DNA from: Xenoacremonium recifei
Taxonomy: Eukaryota; Ascomycota; Sordariomycetes; Hypocreales; Nectriaceae
Length of the DNA: 64,000 nt
NCBI GenBank assembly: GCA_012184525.1
Contig: WOFQ01000047.1
Coordinates: 124,001-188,000, forward strand
Reading direction: 5' to 3'
Below, in pieces: positions 1 through 11,408 of the stretch. The translations under genes and the position numbers were made by a program. A model generated the notes under the pieces. The model was not told where the DNA came from. It did no database searches and saw nothing but the letters and a program-made list of their open reading frames with translations. Positions within the stretch are counted from its first letter, which is position 1. Every line of letters begins with the position of its first letter.

Positions 1-939
1 GAAGGGATAAAGAAATCCGAGTTCGGACCAAAGTCAGACTGTCCAATCTGGAGAATCGAAGAGGACTGTGTTCCTGAGATATACAACACTTGGCGTATTT
101 TAATATCGTCGGATTATGCTACAAGACAGCTTACTCATGACCAAGACAAGCTTCCTGCCGTCTCAGGGATAGCTTCGACCATTCAACAACGGACTGGGTC
201 AAAGTACCTAGCAGGGCTATGGTGCCAGGATATCATCCGAGATCTTTGTTGGTTTCGACCAACGACAAATGTCGGAAAGCCTAAAAATTCCATCGTTCCG
301 CTCCGTGATTCAACTTATCGTGCCCCCACTTTCTCTTGGGCCTCGATCAACGGCACGGTCTATTACCCGGATTTCTGTACAGGATATTCTAATAAGGATT
401 GGGTCCCAGAGGCCAAATTCTTGGATGCAGGCTGCAACGTAGAAGGAGGAAACCCTTTCGGAAGAGTCAAAGATGCGTGGCTTTCGTTGCGCGGCCAACT
501 AGCCCCCTGCTCCCTGCATATAACAACGACTGGAGACTATCGCTTGGTCCTGAACGGGGACTATACGGGGATCAACTGCTGTCCTGTCATGGATGAGGCT
601 CTGTGTCGCTATATCTGGCCGGACAACCAAGGGACAACAAAAATACGGATATCAAGGCGGACTACTGCTTCCCTTCGCGTGGGTTCTCTGTCACAGCAGA
701 TTATACGTCCAGGGGACGCCAACAATGCAATTTCTGCCTACTTGTTCCTCCTAGGACGGTCCGCCGATGACACGGCGGAACATTTCCTCGTCTTAAGCCC
801 ATGTATAGGGGATCCGGGCCATTACGAGAGAATTGGGTTCTTCAAGGACGATCGCTGGAGACAGGGAATACCGGACGAAACAGCACCGCACAGACTTCGC
901 AGGAACGGATTCTCTCGGACGAAAATCACTATAATCTGA
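1..939 (+). CDS. HET-type heterokaryon incompatibility protein, C-terminal part (5' partial)
   Basis: One reading frame is open from the first base of the window to the TGA at 937-939, giving 312 residues with no start codon, so the gene begins upstream. The stretch near residues 50-80 (DKLPAVSGIAS, then a LAGLW..D motif and a C-terminal 'LCWF') is what typically follows the HET domain in fungal heterokaryon incompatibility proteins. The segment near residues 100-115 (APTFSWASINGTV) matches the usual 'PSWSWAS..G.V' block of this family. Later segments such as AWLSLRGQLAP fit the variable C-terminal region. Family members trigger cell death when genetically different hyphae fuse. The HET domain itself lies outside the window, so the assignment rests on these C-terminal blocks. 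No intron is needed in the visible part. Confidence 0.75.
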   Translation, partial: EGIKKSEFGPKSDCPIWRIEEDCVPEIYNTWRILISSDYATRQLTHDQDKLPAVSGIASTIQQRTGSKYLAGLWCQDIIRDLCWFRPTTNVGKPKNSIVPLRDSTYRAPTFSWASINGTVYYPDFCTGYSNKDWVPEAKFLDAGCNVEGGNPFGRVKDAWLSLRGQLAPCSLHITTTGDYRLVLNGDYTGINCCPVMDEALCRYIWPDNQGTTKIRISRRTTASLRVGSLSQQIIRPGDANNAISAYLFLLGRSADDTAEHFLVLSPCIGDPGHYERIGFFKDDRWRQGIPDETAPHRLRRNGFSRTKITII

Positions 940-1339
940 GTGACATTCACGACATCTGAGTTCAATACAAACCAAGAGAATAAACCTGTATATAATGCTC
1001 ATGAACATGAACACCTTGAGGTGAAGGCGTTTGGTATTCTCCCGCCTTGAGGAGATCACATACTTTCCCGAGAATGTCAACTAAGTGAGCTATCCTAAGT
1101 TACTGAGTCCTACTGGGGCAAGTAACCATTACCGGATTATATTGGTAAAACTCAACGCCTTATCCTTGCTTTGTTTGTTTTTCCGTAGTATGGAGGAGCT
1201 GATCGAAGAACCAGCCTGCTCTTAGGGATCTTCCACCTGACTCATGAGACATAAAGGCTTATTTGTCTGAACTGCAGACGATACGGGTTATTGGATTACA
1301 CCCATTTTCATGGGATATTTACAGCTAATACACTGTCTG

Positions 1340-2043
1340 CTACATCATGAACAAAACCATACCGGCGGCACCTAAGAGTCCAGCAACAGACACACGCACG
1401 ACACCAGCAACACCCTTCTTGTCATCACTGCTTCCACTATCCCCGTTGCTTGACGACGAAGTGCTGTTGCCGCTGTCACTCGAGTCACTTGAGTCGCTCG
1501 AGTTCGACGAGCTAGCCTCATCCGCTGTGACCAGCTTGCCGCCGTACATGGTCTTACCGGGCGACACGCCCATGCTCAGCGCAGCAGCACGCTTCTTGTA
1601 GTCGGCGAGCGTCTTGTTTGCCGTAGGGTTGACGATGCCGACCATGCCGTCGGCGCACTCGGTGCCTTGGGAGGAGTAGAAGGGCAGCGGGTCGGTGTTA
1701 GTGATCGTCACCTGAAAGACCTCGTCCTTTGTATGTGTCAGTAATCTGAGATCAATGTCCTTTAATGCTGCAATCATGTACTTACCGCGTCCCCGCTGGT
1801 CGAGTTGATGAAGCCTGAGAAGAAGCCCGTGCCGAGCTGCATAGGCGAGCAAGGGTACTGGTAGTCGCCGGCGACAACGCTGTGGTTCTTGGGCTCGAAG
1901 TAGAACTCGAGCACGTCTCCCTTATCGGCCGTGACACTGTCTGGGTCAAAGGTGTTGTCACTGGTGGCGGTGATCTTAATGGTCTTTGCATTGGCCAGGC
2001 AAGCGACTGCCGCAGAGGCAAAGAGGGTCTTGAAAGAAGGCAT
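1340..2043 (-). CDS. Cupredoxin-like extracellular Ser-rich protein, predicted GPI-anchored
   Basis: Two exons: 1786-2043, then 1340 to either 1726 (AAG acceptor) or 1711 (CAG acceptor). Both acceptors keep phase 0 and give 214 or 209 residues. I favour 1726, because the extra five residues (DEVFQ) resemble relatives. A signal peptide covers residues 1-19 (cleavage after ANA). A cupredoxin-like fold follows with the NHSVVAG block (His54), GFFSGF and a FYSSQ..ECADGMVGIVNP block. A Ser/Asn/Asp-rich linker and a C-terminal hydrophobic tail suggest GPI attachment at the cell surface. In relatives the FYxSQ position is usually FYCxQ, followed by His-Cys; here the Cys is Ser104 and the His is Glu109, so type-1 copper binding is doubtful. 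The intron donor is GTAAGT and the branch is CTGAC. The function is unknown; the family is abundant among surface proteins of plant-associated fungi. Confidence 0.72.
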
Positions 2044-4538
2044 TATGGGGAATATGGAACGAGAAATTGTGAATAATAGCAACGGTCGAAGAAAGTTGAT
2101 GGTATTAACTCCTGAAGCAGAAAATTATGAACGGAAAATGAAGAGAGCGCGAGATGTCGAACCAAAATAATCAAGGGATGGGGAGGGCGCAGAGTTAAAG
2201 TAGGTGCTCACGGCACAGGCAAGACTCCTTCCCTTTCCCTTGCTTTGGCCGTGTTTGATTATGAGCTTACAGATGCAAGACCCTCGAGTGAGACTGCCAA
2301 GGGATCGCGAGATTGGGACTTTGGGGGGATTCGGGGAAGGATTGAACGGATCCAGTTTGGTCACTTTCAACTCCAGGATCGTAGTAATGATGAAGTCAAT
2401 GCCAAGCTCTTAAGGAGCTGAGCAACTTGTGCAATCGTCAAGTCCGCGGTTGTAAGAGGTTCGTGGAATCTTGTTCTGTAATTGTCTGTTCATGATGTAC
2501 CATTTGAGGCAGCACCTCCCTCCCTCAACAAGAGGTCTGATTACAATGATTCACAAATAATAGAGATTGTCCTTCTCGGTTCGAGAAATAAGACAGGTTG
2601 GTGGGTCAGCAAAGTGAAACTCCGGGGCAAGCTGGCGAGATGAGATGAGCTGAGCCCACTTTGTGTCAGTTTCATTAATCCTGCGATTTCTCTCAACACG
2701 AGCTGCGATTAGAACGAGCAAGTATAAAATCAACTTTTTCCTTCAGTTGAATACTCTCCTGGAGGTTGCTGATGGGCCCATTTCAGCCGAGTTCTCTCGG
2801 CAGGCCTTTACCGTTGGTTCATCAATCCTCTTTTAGTGGAAGCAAAAGCAAGGTCAGCATGAGAAAACAGGATTGTTCAATGAATTTCCACGAATGGGAG
2901 CTTTTGATATCCTGAATCGCTTATTTTGAGGCTCAATGTCCCAGAGCTGAACCAAAATTGTCATCTTCAGCTTCGCTCACTTGAGCCTTACGGGAAATGG
3001 TACTAATTTTCGTCGCCGGTAAGCCATGCGATGCAGCGAAGGATCAGATGGCGTGAACCGTTCTTCACTCACAGACGCCGACCCTCACAGGATCACTCCC
3101 ACTGTCCGCCGTGAGACTCCGATGCAATCCCCCCGACACGGCGACATGTGGAGTCCCCTCCGGACGGCCTCCGGGCCCGACTCCGGCGCCGAAACGCGGG
3201 CTCCCTTCCGGACGACCGACCCGCAAACGCCATGCCTCGGCGCTGCCAACTTACACGAGATCATGCCTCCCTTGCATCGTAACCTTCCGACGCCTCGCAG
3301 GGAAGAAAACAAAGACAACAAGCTTAAACTCGCTGCGCCGCCAAGCCGCCGAGCCAGGCTGAAGTTTCTTTTTTCACTGTAAGCCAGTGCCCCCATCCGG
3401 CCAAGGGCTTTCTCACAGTGAGAAAAACCGAAAAAGAAAAATCCTGAGAGACCTTACGCGCGTTCCTGTAAATGTAAAATTGGCATCTCATCTCCCTCTG
3501 GTGTTTGCCCTACCGGTCCGACAAATGGGGCAGGTCTTCAGTGAGTGAGTCGGTCTCTGCCCGCTGTCTCGTGTCGATTCTCGCCGGGAGGATCCGCCCA
3601 CATCACGGAGTCAAGACTGCCAGCGCGGCTCCGCACCGGTCCAGACCCAAGGGGGGGCCACGAGGCAGTTGTCCACTGTATTCTGACGCCGGCGCGTCCT
3701 CCACATCGGATCTGGCCCGATGGACAGGACGGGCGGGCGCAGGATCCCTGGCAGCAGTAGTTCAGTGTCTAGCGACCCGAGTCCCGGACGGACAACGGGC
3801 ATCGCGAAGATGCCATGCAGGCGATGACTCGCAAGTACTGTGACTTGCTCGTCACTTGAGTGCGCGCACGCCCGCTGCGGATTGTGGGTGCGGGAGATGC
3901 GATTCAGGTGGGCGATGGGCACGCGTCGGTCCGAATCGTGCGTGAATGATCTTCGAAGTGATCGCCTTTTCCTGACAAGGACCCCTGCTTGCTTGCCCTG
4001 CGCTGCCCTGCGCTGCCCTGCTGGCATCTCAGACTTGTCTGAGCGCCATCATGGAGTTGCGGCTCCCTGATGATGTCGTCGTCGCCGTCGCCGCGCCGGA
4101 CGGCCTTGCTTGACTCGGGCGCCAGAACTAGCGACGGGCGCGAATGAGATGCATGCATTCGAAAACGTGGCCGGCACGAGTAGGGCTGGATGACAGTGTG
4201 AGTGTAAGTCGACCGCAGGCCTTGTTCAGGGAATGTTCGCGTGACCTGGAGTTCGGCAGGTGAGATCTGTGAACACTGGCTCACAACACCATTGTTCAGA
4301 GCTAGACTGGTAAATTAGTTGCATCGTGTTCAGCCTCTGTACTGGGCTCATTAAGGCATATAAATTGTGCAAATTCACGACGAACTGTAGAGCTTCTTCA
4401 AAGCAAACAGACAAACAAACCGTTCCTTCGAGAGACATTGGCAACCTCTATCTGCTGATCGATCACAATTGCGGGTAGCTGCATTCTTCGAAGTTACTAT
4501 AGTACTTACTTATTCACAAGTGGACATAATCGCAAACG
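2044..4538. other. Intergenic, no supported gene
   Basis: Only short, mutually overlapping open frames occur here, without splice signals linking them or any recognisable domain. It should contain the promoter of the minus-strand cupredoxin gene and the promoter and leader of the RING gene. A GC-rich stretch lies at about 3,100-4,150. A small tandem of the 10-mer CCCTGCGCTG lies near 3,998-4,022. Confidence 0.5.
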
Positions 4539-5180
4539 ATGCCTTCGGACAATCAGGGCAACGCTCTCCACCAACTGTCGTGGTTCAGAGGTATTTCGGG
4601 GAGAGTTATAGCAAACGCGGCTAAGAAGGGACTTCCCGTCATAGAGTCGTATATACCATTTCCACTTGTCACCTTCCTGGTTGACCGACCCTGCCTCATT
4701 TGTGCTCTCTGCAAGCAGTCAGAGTGGCAGATGCGGTCGGACCGCGACCAGTCTGATGATTCGACTTTTTTGGTCATGCCTTGTGGTCACGTAGCTGGCC
4801 ACAACTGCCTTACAAAATGGCTCGACAGGAGCAGCGCATGTCCGTTCTGTAAGCACCCGATGACATACCGTGTCTGCGGACATAGAATCCAACCTAAAAC
4901 TGTCACGTATGAATGCATTCGTCTTATTCCGAAAACTATTCGTGCTGGAGGCAAAGTCCCCGAGACCTGTGCGGATTGCTTGAGGCGGGACCAGGAGCAT
5001 TTGGCAAAGGCCAAGTTCAAGGCTGCGGAGAAAGAATTCAAGGAGGCTCGCAAGAAGTACGATAAGTCTGGCAAGGACCAAGACGCTGCGATCATGCTCG
5101 AGAAGCAAACCATTTTGGATACGGTTTTTCGGGACGACGTCCATCTTCCCACTGCGGTACGCGTGATGGAGCAATGGTAA
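4539..5180 (+). CDS. RING-finger domain protein (putative E3 ubiquitin ligase)
   Basis: A single-exon ORF of 213 residues from ATG to TAA. The zinc-binding pattern is Cys55-x2-Cys58, a 23-residue spacer, Cys82-Gly-His84, then His88/Cys90-Leu-x2-Trp-Leu and Cys101-Pro-Phe-Cys104. This is the fungal 'CGH..GxxCLxxWL...CPFC' variant of the RING finger. A second Cys/His set (Cys113, His115, Cys126, Cys144, Cys147) follows, then a Lys/Glu-rich helical stretch at residues 150-190. The protein has no signal peptide or TM segment. RING proteins usually recruit E2 enzymes; the substrate is unknown. The stop codon sits inside GGTAAGTT, a good splice-donor match, so the true 3' end could be spliced to a further exon; I found no convincing acceptor and keep the TAA. 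Confidence 0.75.
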   Translation: MPSDNQGNALHQLSWFRGISGRVIANAAKKGLPVIESYIPFPLVTFLVDRPCLICALCKQSEWQMRSDRDQSDDSTFLVMPCGHVAGHNCLTKWLDRSSACPFCKHPMTYRVCGHRIQPKTVTYECIRLIPKTIRAGGKVPETCADCLRRDQEHLAKAKFKAAEKEFKEARKKYDKSGKDQDAAIMLEKQTILDTVFRDDVHLPTAVRVMEQW

Positions 5181-8100
5181 GTTGGAGTTGGTTTCTTTCA
5201 CACCGTTGATTAGCCGGTATAATCGCGGTGCTTCTCCTTTTCGTCACCTTTCTCCTCGCTATTACTTCTTTAGTCTCCTTTTTCTTGGTACTCTTTCCTG
5301 ATCCTTTTTGGCCCCTGTTTTCTTTGTTGTCTCTTAGTCATTTGTAAATTCACCATTTTTCGAATACAACCCCCTGAAAAATTGAACAGAAAAAAAATTC
5401 CAAATCTTGACCACTCACCGAAGACCGAATGTGAACATGACTTGGCCGCACTGGCGGTGTGTGTATGATGTAACCTCGTAATGCTGACTCGCGGCCTGCT
5501 GAGCTGAACATGCCCGACATATTTCGGACGACCAGGGACCTGCGGTGAGGGCTGCAGGCTCGAGCGGCGAGTCGGTACATGCATGCATCGGTCAGGAGTG
5601 CTGCCTCGAGTCAACGTGCGGCGCAGGGTTGTTGGTGCGTAGCTGCAGCGTTGCAACCGCCGCGCTCCCTGCGTCGCGAGCGCATTCCAGTGTCGATTGG
5701 AAGACTTTTCCGCCGTGTGGCCTGGTGGAGGCGAACCGATTCGAGTTGCTCCGTACGAGTAGGAGTCGCCGCTCCGACAGAAGAGGTGGTCCAGCGGGAC
5801 CCACCAGAAGTCGGCGGCGCCTCCGGCCCCGACAAAGTACCTCCGAAGCGCACTCGCGGCGGCTACAACCGCGCAGATATCAGCATCAGTCAGCGCCTAG
5901 CCGCATCAGCAGCCGCATCAGCAGCCATCAGGGCCACCTCACCGTCTCTTGCGAACCTGGCAACCTGGCAGAACACCATGCTCCGTGCACGCGGCAGACG
6001 TTGCGCTATAGACGACGGTCTGCAATCCCTCTCGGCCGACGGGTTGCATCGCCGACGGGGCGGCCGCGCCTGGTCCCTGAACGTGTGCGGCCCTGTCTTG
6101 GTAGTCTGCTGCCCATCTAGGATCCAGTGCGCCAAACAGACAACCGACGTCCAGATACGCGCGCGCGCCCGGCACTCGGATCTGGCTTGCGATCGGGAGT
6201 CTCCCTGGTGCTCGGGGACTTCTGGCTGCCGATATCACGCTCGCACGCGACCATGGAGGTAGTAGGGGATTGCGTAAGGCCATGCCCAGCGCGTCATGCT
6301 GGGCCCGGGGCTGTGGTAGGGTGTGGTTCATTTTGCTCAGAAGGGGGTCCCCTAGTCAAGCCATCGCCTCCGCCGGGAAGGGTGAGAAACGTGTGGTTCC
6401 GAGATCTTATTCGACCGTCCAGTGCGTTTCGGTCCCAAGGGACCGGGAAGGATGGGGGAGAGGATGCGTTTGCCACCGCCGGCAAGCCTTCTGCAGCTGG
6501 GCTGGTCTCCCGCCGCATGGAGAGCATGGATGGCTGCAGCATGGCGTTTGGGTGTCTCGGAGCACGGCTGCTGTTTCTGGGCAAAGCGCAACAAACAGAG
6601 CCGCAGGGGGAAAACGACGACGGCGACTGAATGAGGATGGGAATCTAACCCCTGGACTGTAGCGCAGAGGTAGGTAGGCAGGGAGAGGTCGGTACCAGGC
6701 TTTTGCCGTTGTCTGGTTGCATTACGAGGGAGAGTAAGTGGAAGACGTCGTCGATAGAGAAAAGTAGAGGCAAGGAGGAGAGTGACGACGTGCATCTTGG
6801 GGCCGTCAACCGGATGATTTACTGGCGTATGTAGCCGCTGGAATCGGCAGGTACCTGGGCTGGGCCACGTCGAGGCTTGGGGCTAGCAGTTCCAAGCCTG
6901 GTGTTAGTGCAGCGTGTTAGCGGCTGGCCTTTCCAGTGGCGCACGCGCTATCAGCCAGGCGGTCTTGTCCATCAACGGCCGCCCGGTAAGTGCCGGGGAG
7001 TACTTGGCTGAAGGGGGGAGGGGCTTGGGCTTGGGCTTAGGTTTGGGGGGGGAGGGGAGGTGGCAGGTGGGCTGGCTTCCTTCCTTGTGTGGCGGCGGGC
7101 TGCGGGCTGCGACTTCCTGTGCGACCAGAGTTAAGGCTGCTGAGGCTGGGCTGGCCAGCTGGTTGGGCAAGCGCGACTCCGGCTGCCTGGGACTGGGACG
7201 TGACGGGCTGGAAGGAAGGAACCGCACCGCACAAGCGAGCCTGTCTACTGTGCCAGTACCAGTCCAGCTCCCATCGAGATTTGCACTTTTGACCTCGCTC
7301 GTCCAGTCCACCGAACCGACTGTCCGACTCGCAACGACACCATCGCCAATCCGCGTTGCATCGTCTCCACGCGTCCAGCTCGACAGGCTTCCCGCTCCCT
7401 TTTAACGTCCATCCATCTGCGGCCTCTCAGATCTCCTCGTCATATTCGCCTCCTGGCTGCCTCCCGCGCATCGCGCACGCGCACCGCCTTGCCGAAGTTC
7501 CATATCCAGGAGAGCTGAAGAGCGCGCGGTCTCTGATGATGTGACAGGGTGAAGACAGCGCGCGCGCGGTGGCATTGGGATTCTTGCCTCTTGCCCAGGA
7601 ATCCGTCGTGATACTCGGACGACAGCGGACGAACAGAGATGCAATCCGAGACATGGACGAAGAGACAGGCGGATCAGCCCCAGCCAGTCAACCGCATCAG
7701 CGCGCTCACTGCCGACGTCTCATGGGTCTTCTGCATTGCTAGCGTCTACCTCTGATTTCCCTCACCAACCCCTAAATAACGACACGGCGTTCGGCAGACC
7801 ACCCTAGCAAAGCTTAGCCTTGGCTACTTGGCAAATGGACCTAGGCGCCGTGGGGAATCATGTCACTAATGTCCCGTCCGCAGGTTCGTCAGAGACTTAG
7901 AAACAACTCCGAAATGGAGGACAGGACGGACTGGCCATGGCCCTGGTATTGGCCGGGTCTCGTCGACTTGACGCGCATGTCCAGGATCTCGAACTAGCCG
8001 GCCGCCAGATCACGTCGCCGTGTGTCGTGCTCGCCCCCCCAATGAGCCAGAGTCGACGTCCTCATGAATCAGCTGCAACAGTTCCCTCTCCCCGTGTGGC

Positions 8101-9544
8101 TGAGCCTCGCGGCCAGCCAACGCCCGTTGCACTTACACTGGATGGCCCTACCTAATAACGCCTCCTGCATCACACACGACGCGCTCACTCCGGCACCACG
8201 GGGCAGATGCTGTAGGCACGAGACCGCCAGGTGGTGCACGAGGTTTTCATCTCGCAATCGAGATACGTCAGCCACGCTGAAACGAATCGCAGCCGTGGTT
8301 ATTCCAGACATGTGGTGGGCAGCCACCTGGGCTGTGCAGAGCTCGACTCTCCGTCATCTCGCCCCAGTCAAAACTCAAAATCCTGCCCCCTCTTCCCCCC
8401 CTTCAGCAGTGCCAGCCACGTTGAGCCAAGCATCCGGGATCTTCTACGACCTACCCTAGGTGGACTACCTTCTCCTTGACCGTCTGGAAGCCCGGCACAG
8501 CTCTTCAGCGCCTCCTGCTGCAGATGACCGGAATGCGGAATGTGGTGGGAGCTGCATCTCGACTCGTTCCCTTCGGTGATACATCCACCACCACCACCAC
8601 CAACCACCACCTCCTCCCGAGACTTCGCCTCTCGCCTCCCCAAGATGGACAGGGTTTCCGAGCAGAGTCTCCGTGCTCCGTAACCGCGTTCCGGGATCTT
8701 AGAGAGTCCAGGATCCTGGACTGGACCAGGGACTTGCCAAACAAATGACGACGAAAGCAAACAGTGTGGCTTTTGTCCAGATGCCCTCGCTCGACAACAA
8801 AACGGCGCCATCCAGTCGGTGGCGTCTCCCACACATCTGGGTCTGGGCCCGCTTCAACCCTCGTCGGCCGTTTTGCTCTCCTGGAGGCTGGAGCCAGCCA
8901 GCAGAACATGTGCGACTAATCGTGACCTCCCCCCTTCGCCGTCCGTCGTCTCGTCCACCCTACCCTAGCGTAGCGTCATGTTTGTTACAGCATCAAGGGA
9001 CTCCCCTCCCCGCCGAAGTAGTCTACCCGTCGGCACTCTGCTATTGGTGTCGAGCCTAGCTACGGAGCTCCCTTCTGTGTATCTATTAGTATTGTCTACA
9101 TCCACTCGCTGTTTCCAAGGTCTCTTTTTTGCCATCCTCGAATCTTCAAAGGCGGGTAGTTCCCCCCAGCGTCCCCTGCGTCGTCGTGGAGCTTATCATC
9201 CCGTCTTTCTTGTCTGTCTGTCTGCGGATGAAAATCCTATACAAAGCATGTCACTGCCACCCGTCAGTCCCTGACAATAAAGGAAAGGCGTCACTGTCCG
9301 GCACTGCGCACCGCGTTTTGACACTCCTAGCCCACTTCATACCTTTACAGATCTTCTTCCACCTTCCTCAACGACGACACATCTGAGGCTCAGGCTCCCA
9401 AGCCTCAAGCTCAAACCCAAGCCCTATACCCCAGGCCTAACCCTCTCCAAGACCGAGCCTCCTCTTTCGATCAGCCGTTGCTAGATGCCATCCAACTGTC
9501 ACCAAGCCTCCGTCACTTGCTCGCTCAAGTCACATCACGGCTAA
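5181..9544. other. Long intergenic / leader region, no supported gene
   Basis: About 4.4 kb of GC-rich sequence with many overlapping ORFs of 60-230 codons open in several frames at once. That is typical of chance ORFs in GC-rich DNA. None shows a known domain, and Arg/Ser/Pro-rich translations dominate. A G-rich run lies at 7,019-7,058 and a CAC trinucleotide run near 8,586-8,600. The last several hundred bases are CT-rich, like a fungal promoter or 5' UTR, and probably serve the bZIP gene at 9,545. Confidence 0.45.
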
Positions 9545-10419
9545 ATGTCAACGCCAGCTGTAGGTGCTGCCTCTTCTTGTCCCACCTCTCCCCTTGATAT
9601 CTCGTCCTATCCAGCTCGACGTTGCTCTAACACTGGCCGTGCGCCTCTCTATAGCAAAAGGCCAACCTTGCTCGAATAAGAGATAACCAGAGGAGATCCA
9701 GGGCAAGGAGGAGAGAGTATCTCCAGGAGCTAGAGCAGCGGCTCAGGGTCTATGAACTGCAAGGCGTCGAGGCCTCGGCGGAGGTCCAACTGGCCGCGAG
9801 GAGAGTTGCCGAGGAGAACAGACAGCTTCGCGGCCTGCTCAATCGACACGGCATCAGCGATGAGTATATCGCAACATACCTGCACACCGGCGGTGCCATC
9901 GCCCAGCCGGACCCTATCCAGGTATCTCACTTTACGACCGGCAACCCAGGCGAGACGGTCCAATCGTTACAGCACATCATAGCACCACGGAGGCCAGCTC
10001 CTCTCGACTCAAACGTCCCCTACCCAGTGGCGCCGCAGGACAGCCGCGAAGCTTCGATTGCGAGCGTGTCGACCAGCGGCTCCTCCATCTGGGAACCCAC
10101 GCAAAACCTCCAGCAGGGATATGGGCGTTCCCTGCCAACAAATCTCCCCTCGTCGATGCCCCGGCAATCCATGTCCGCACAGCTCACTCCGCAGCCGTAC
10201 AACGCACAGGTCTTTTCTGGGACACCGACTCCTCGGTCAGAGGCATATCACGCCGCCGCTGGCCAACCCCTTGGACCCATGCTGGAGGATCCACGGCACA
10301 CCCCTTATCCTGTAGTTACCATCCCCAACGACGGTGGCTCGGCGATGACATACAGCATATTAAACCCATTCCATACCCCGACAGGCCATGGTAGTGGACA
10401 GCCAGGCGATGGGTGCTGA
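9545..10419 (+). CDS. bZIP transcription factor
   Basis: Two exons, 9545-9559 (15 nt, MSTPA) and 9655-10419, give 259 residues. The 95-nt intron has donor GTAGGT, branch CTAAC and acceptor ATAG, and restores the frame exactly at QKANLARIRDNQRRSRARRR. The basic region (residues about 9-27) carries the bZIP signature Asn16-x7-Arg24. A heptad zipper follows to about residue 66 (YLQELEQRL, then VYELQGVEAS and ENRQLRGLL). The rest is Pro/Ser/Gln-rich and looks disordered, as in an activation region. The nuclear DNA-binding role is well supported by the domain; the target genes are not. The basic region resembles a Pezizomycotina-specific clade more than GCN4 or YAP1 (inference). Further 5' non-coding exons are possible. 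Confidence 0.85.
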
Positions 10420-11408
10420 GAGGGGAAAGGGTCAAAGCGATAGAGAACGGGGCCGGTGACGCGATACTGAATCAGGGACGGAGCACGGGAGGAGGCCACG
10501 ACAGAACCAGCGTTTGCCAGCGCCCAGAAATCACTCTCCTTGAGCGACCGAGATCCGTCTGCCGATCCAGATCTGTCTCCAGTGCCAGTGGACCCAAGCG
10601 GGGGGTTCTGGTCCTAATTTCAGTAGCGCAAGCTATGAGCAGCCGGCTTCAGCATCGATATGACAGCTCAGTTTGGCCGAGGACCAGCTGCCGGTCCTGC
10701 CAGCATGACGATGGATGCACAACATGGATAGCGGAAACCAGGGAACTGGGAGGAGGCGAATGCGAAATCACCAGTTTCTACCAATCAGGGTTAGAGCAAT
10801 ACGAACTTGCTTGAGAGTTGGAATATATCGTCGGATCCGAGCTTGATGGAACGGGGCCGAAACAATGAGCTTGCTATCGGCATTGCGCAATGGCCCCTAT
10901 ACGGATCCGGGAGAATACGCTCAACTGGGACTGGTTTCCGGCGATGGTCACGGGTTGCATAGACCACGCCAATCGCGTTGTCTAAGTCAGCAGCAACAGT
11001 TCGGACAAAGACTTTGTCGATTCGAGATGCGCTTTGTCACACTCGAGGTTGTGTTCATGGTGGACAAAGGGGGGTGCTTGAAGCTACGAACGACAACCAA
11101 AGAACACTACCCGACCATGTCCATTCGGAATTCGAGTAGAAGCCAAAGCTTCGAGGAAAGAAAGAAGGAGGGGAAAGATGTTCATGGACAAGGGCTGAAC
11201 ATGATGGGGATAGTCGGGGAATTATTCGAGTATATGATGGCGGTCTGGTGAGACCGCCTTGCGATGTTCGTATGAACGAACTTGCATAGCACACTCGATC
11301 TGCATTGCCTTAGCGCAACTACTTTCAATACTCTTTTGAAGAGGTCACTCTGAAAAACCTCCAATCTAAATCATAGAATTCACCTTTCCACCACTTACTC
11401 TTCTAAAA
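10420..11408. other. Intergenic: bZIP 3' region and promoter of next gene
   Basis: No ORF with a domain or plausible splice structure. It should hold the 3' UTR of the bZIP gene and the promoter of the hypothetical protein at 11,409. Confidence 0.45.

Noticed and set aside
5545..6262. Two overlapping plus-strand ORFs of 191 and 227 codons, with minus-strand partners
   Set aside because: Open in several frames at once in GC-rich sequence, Arg/Ser-rich translations, no domain and no splice context; treated as chance ORFs.
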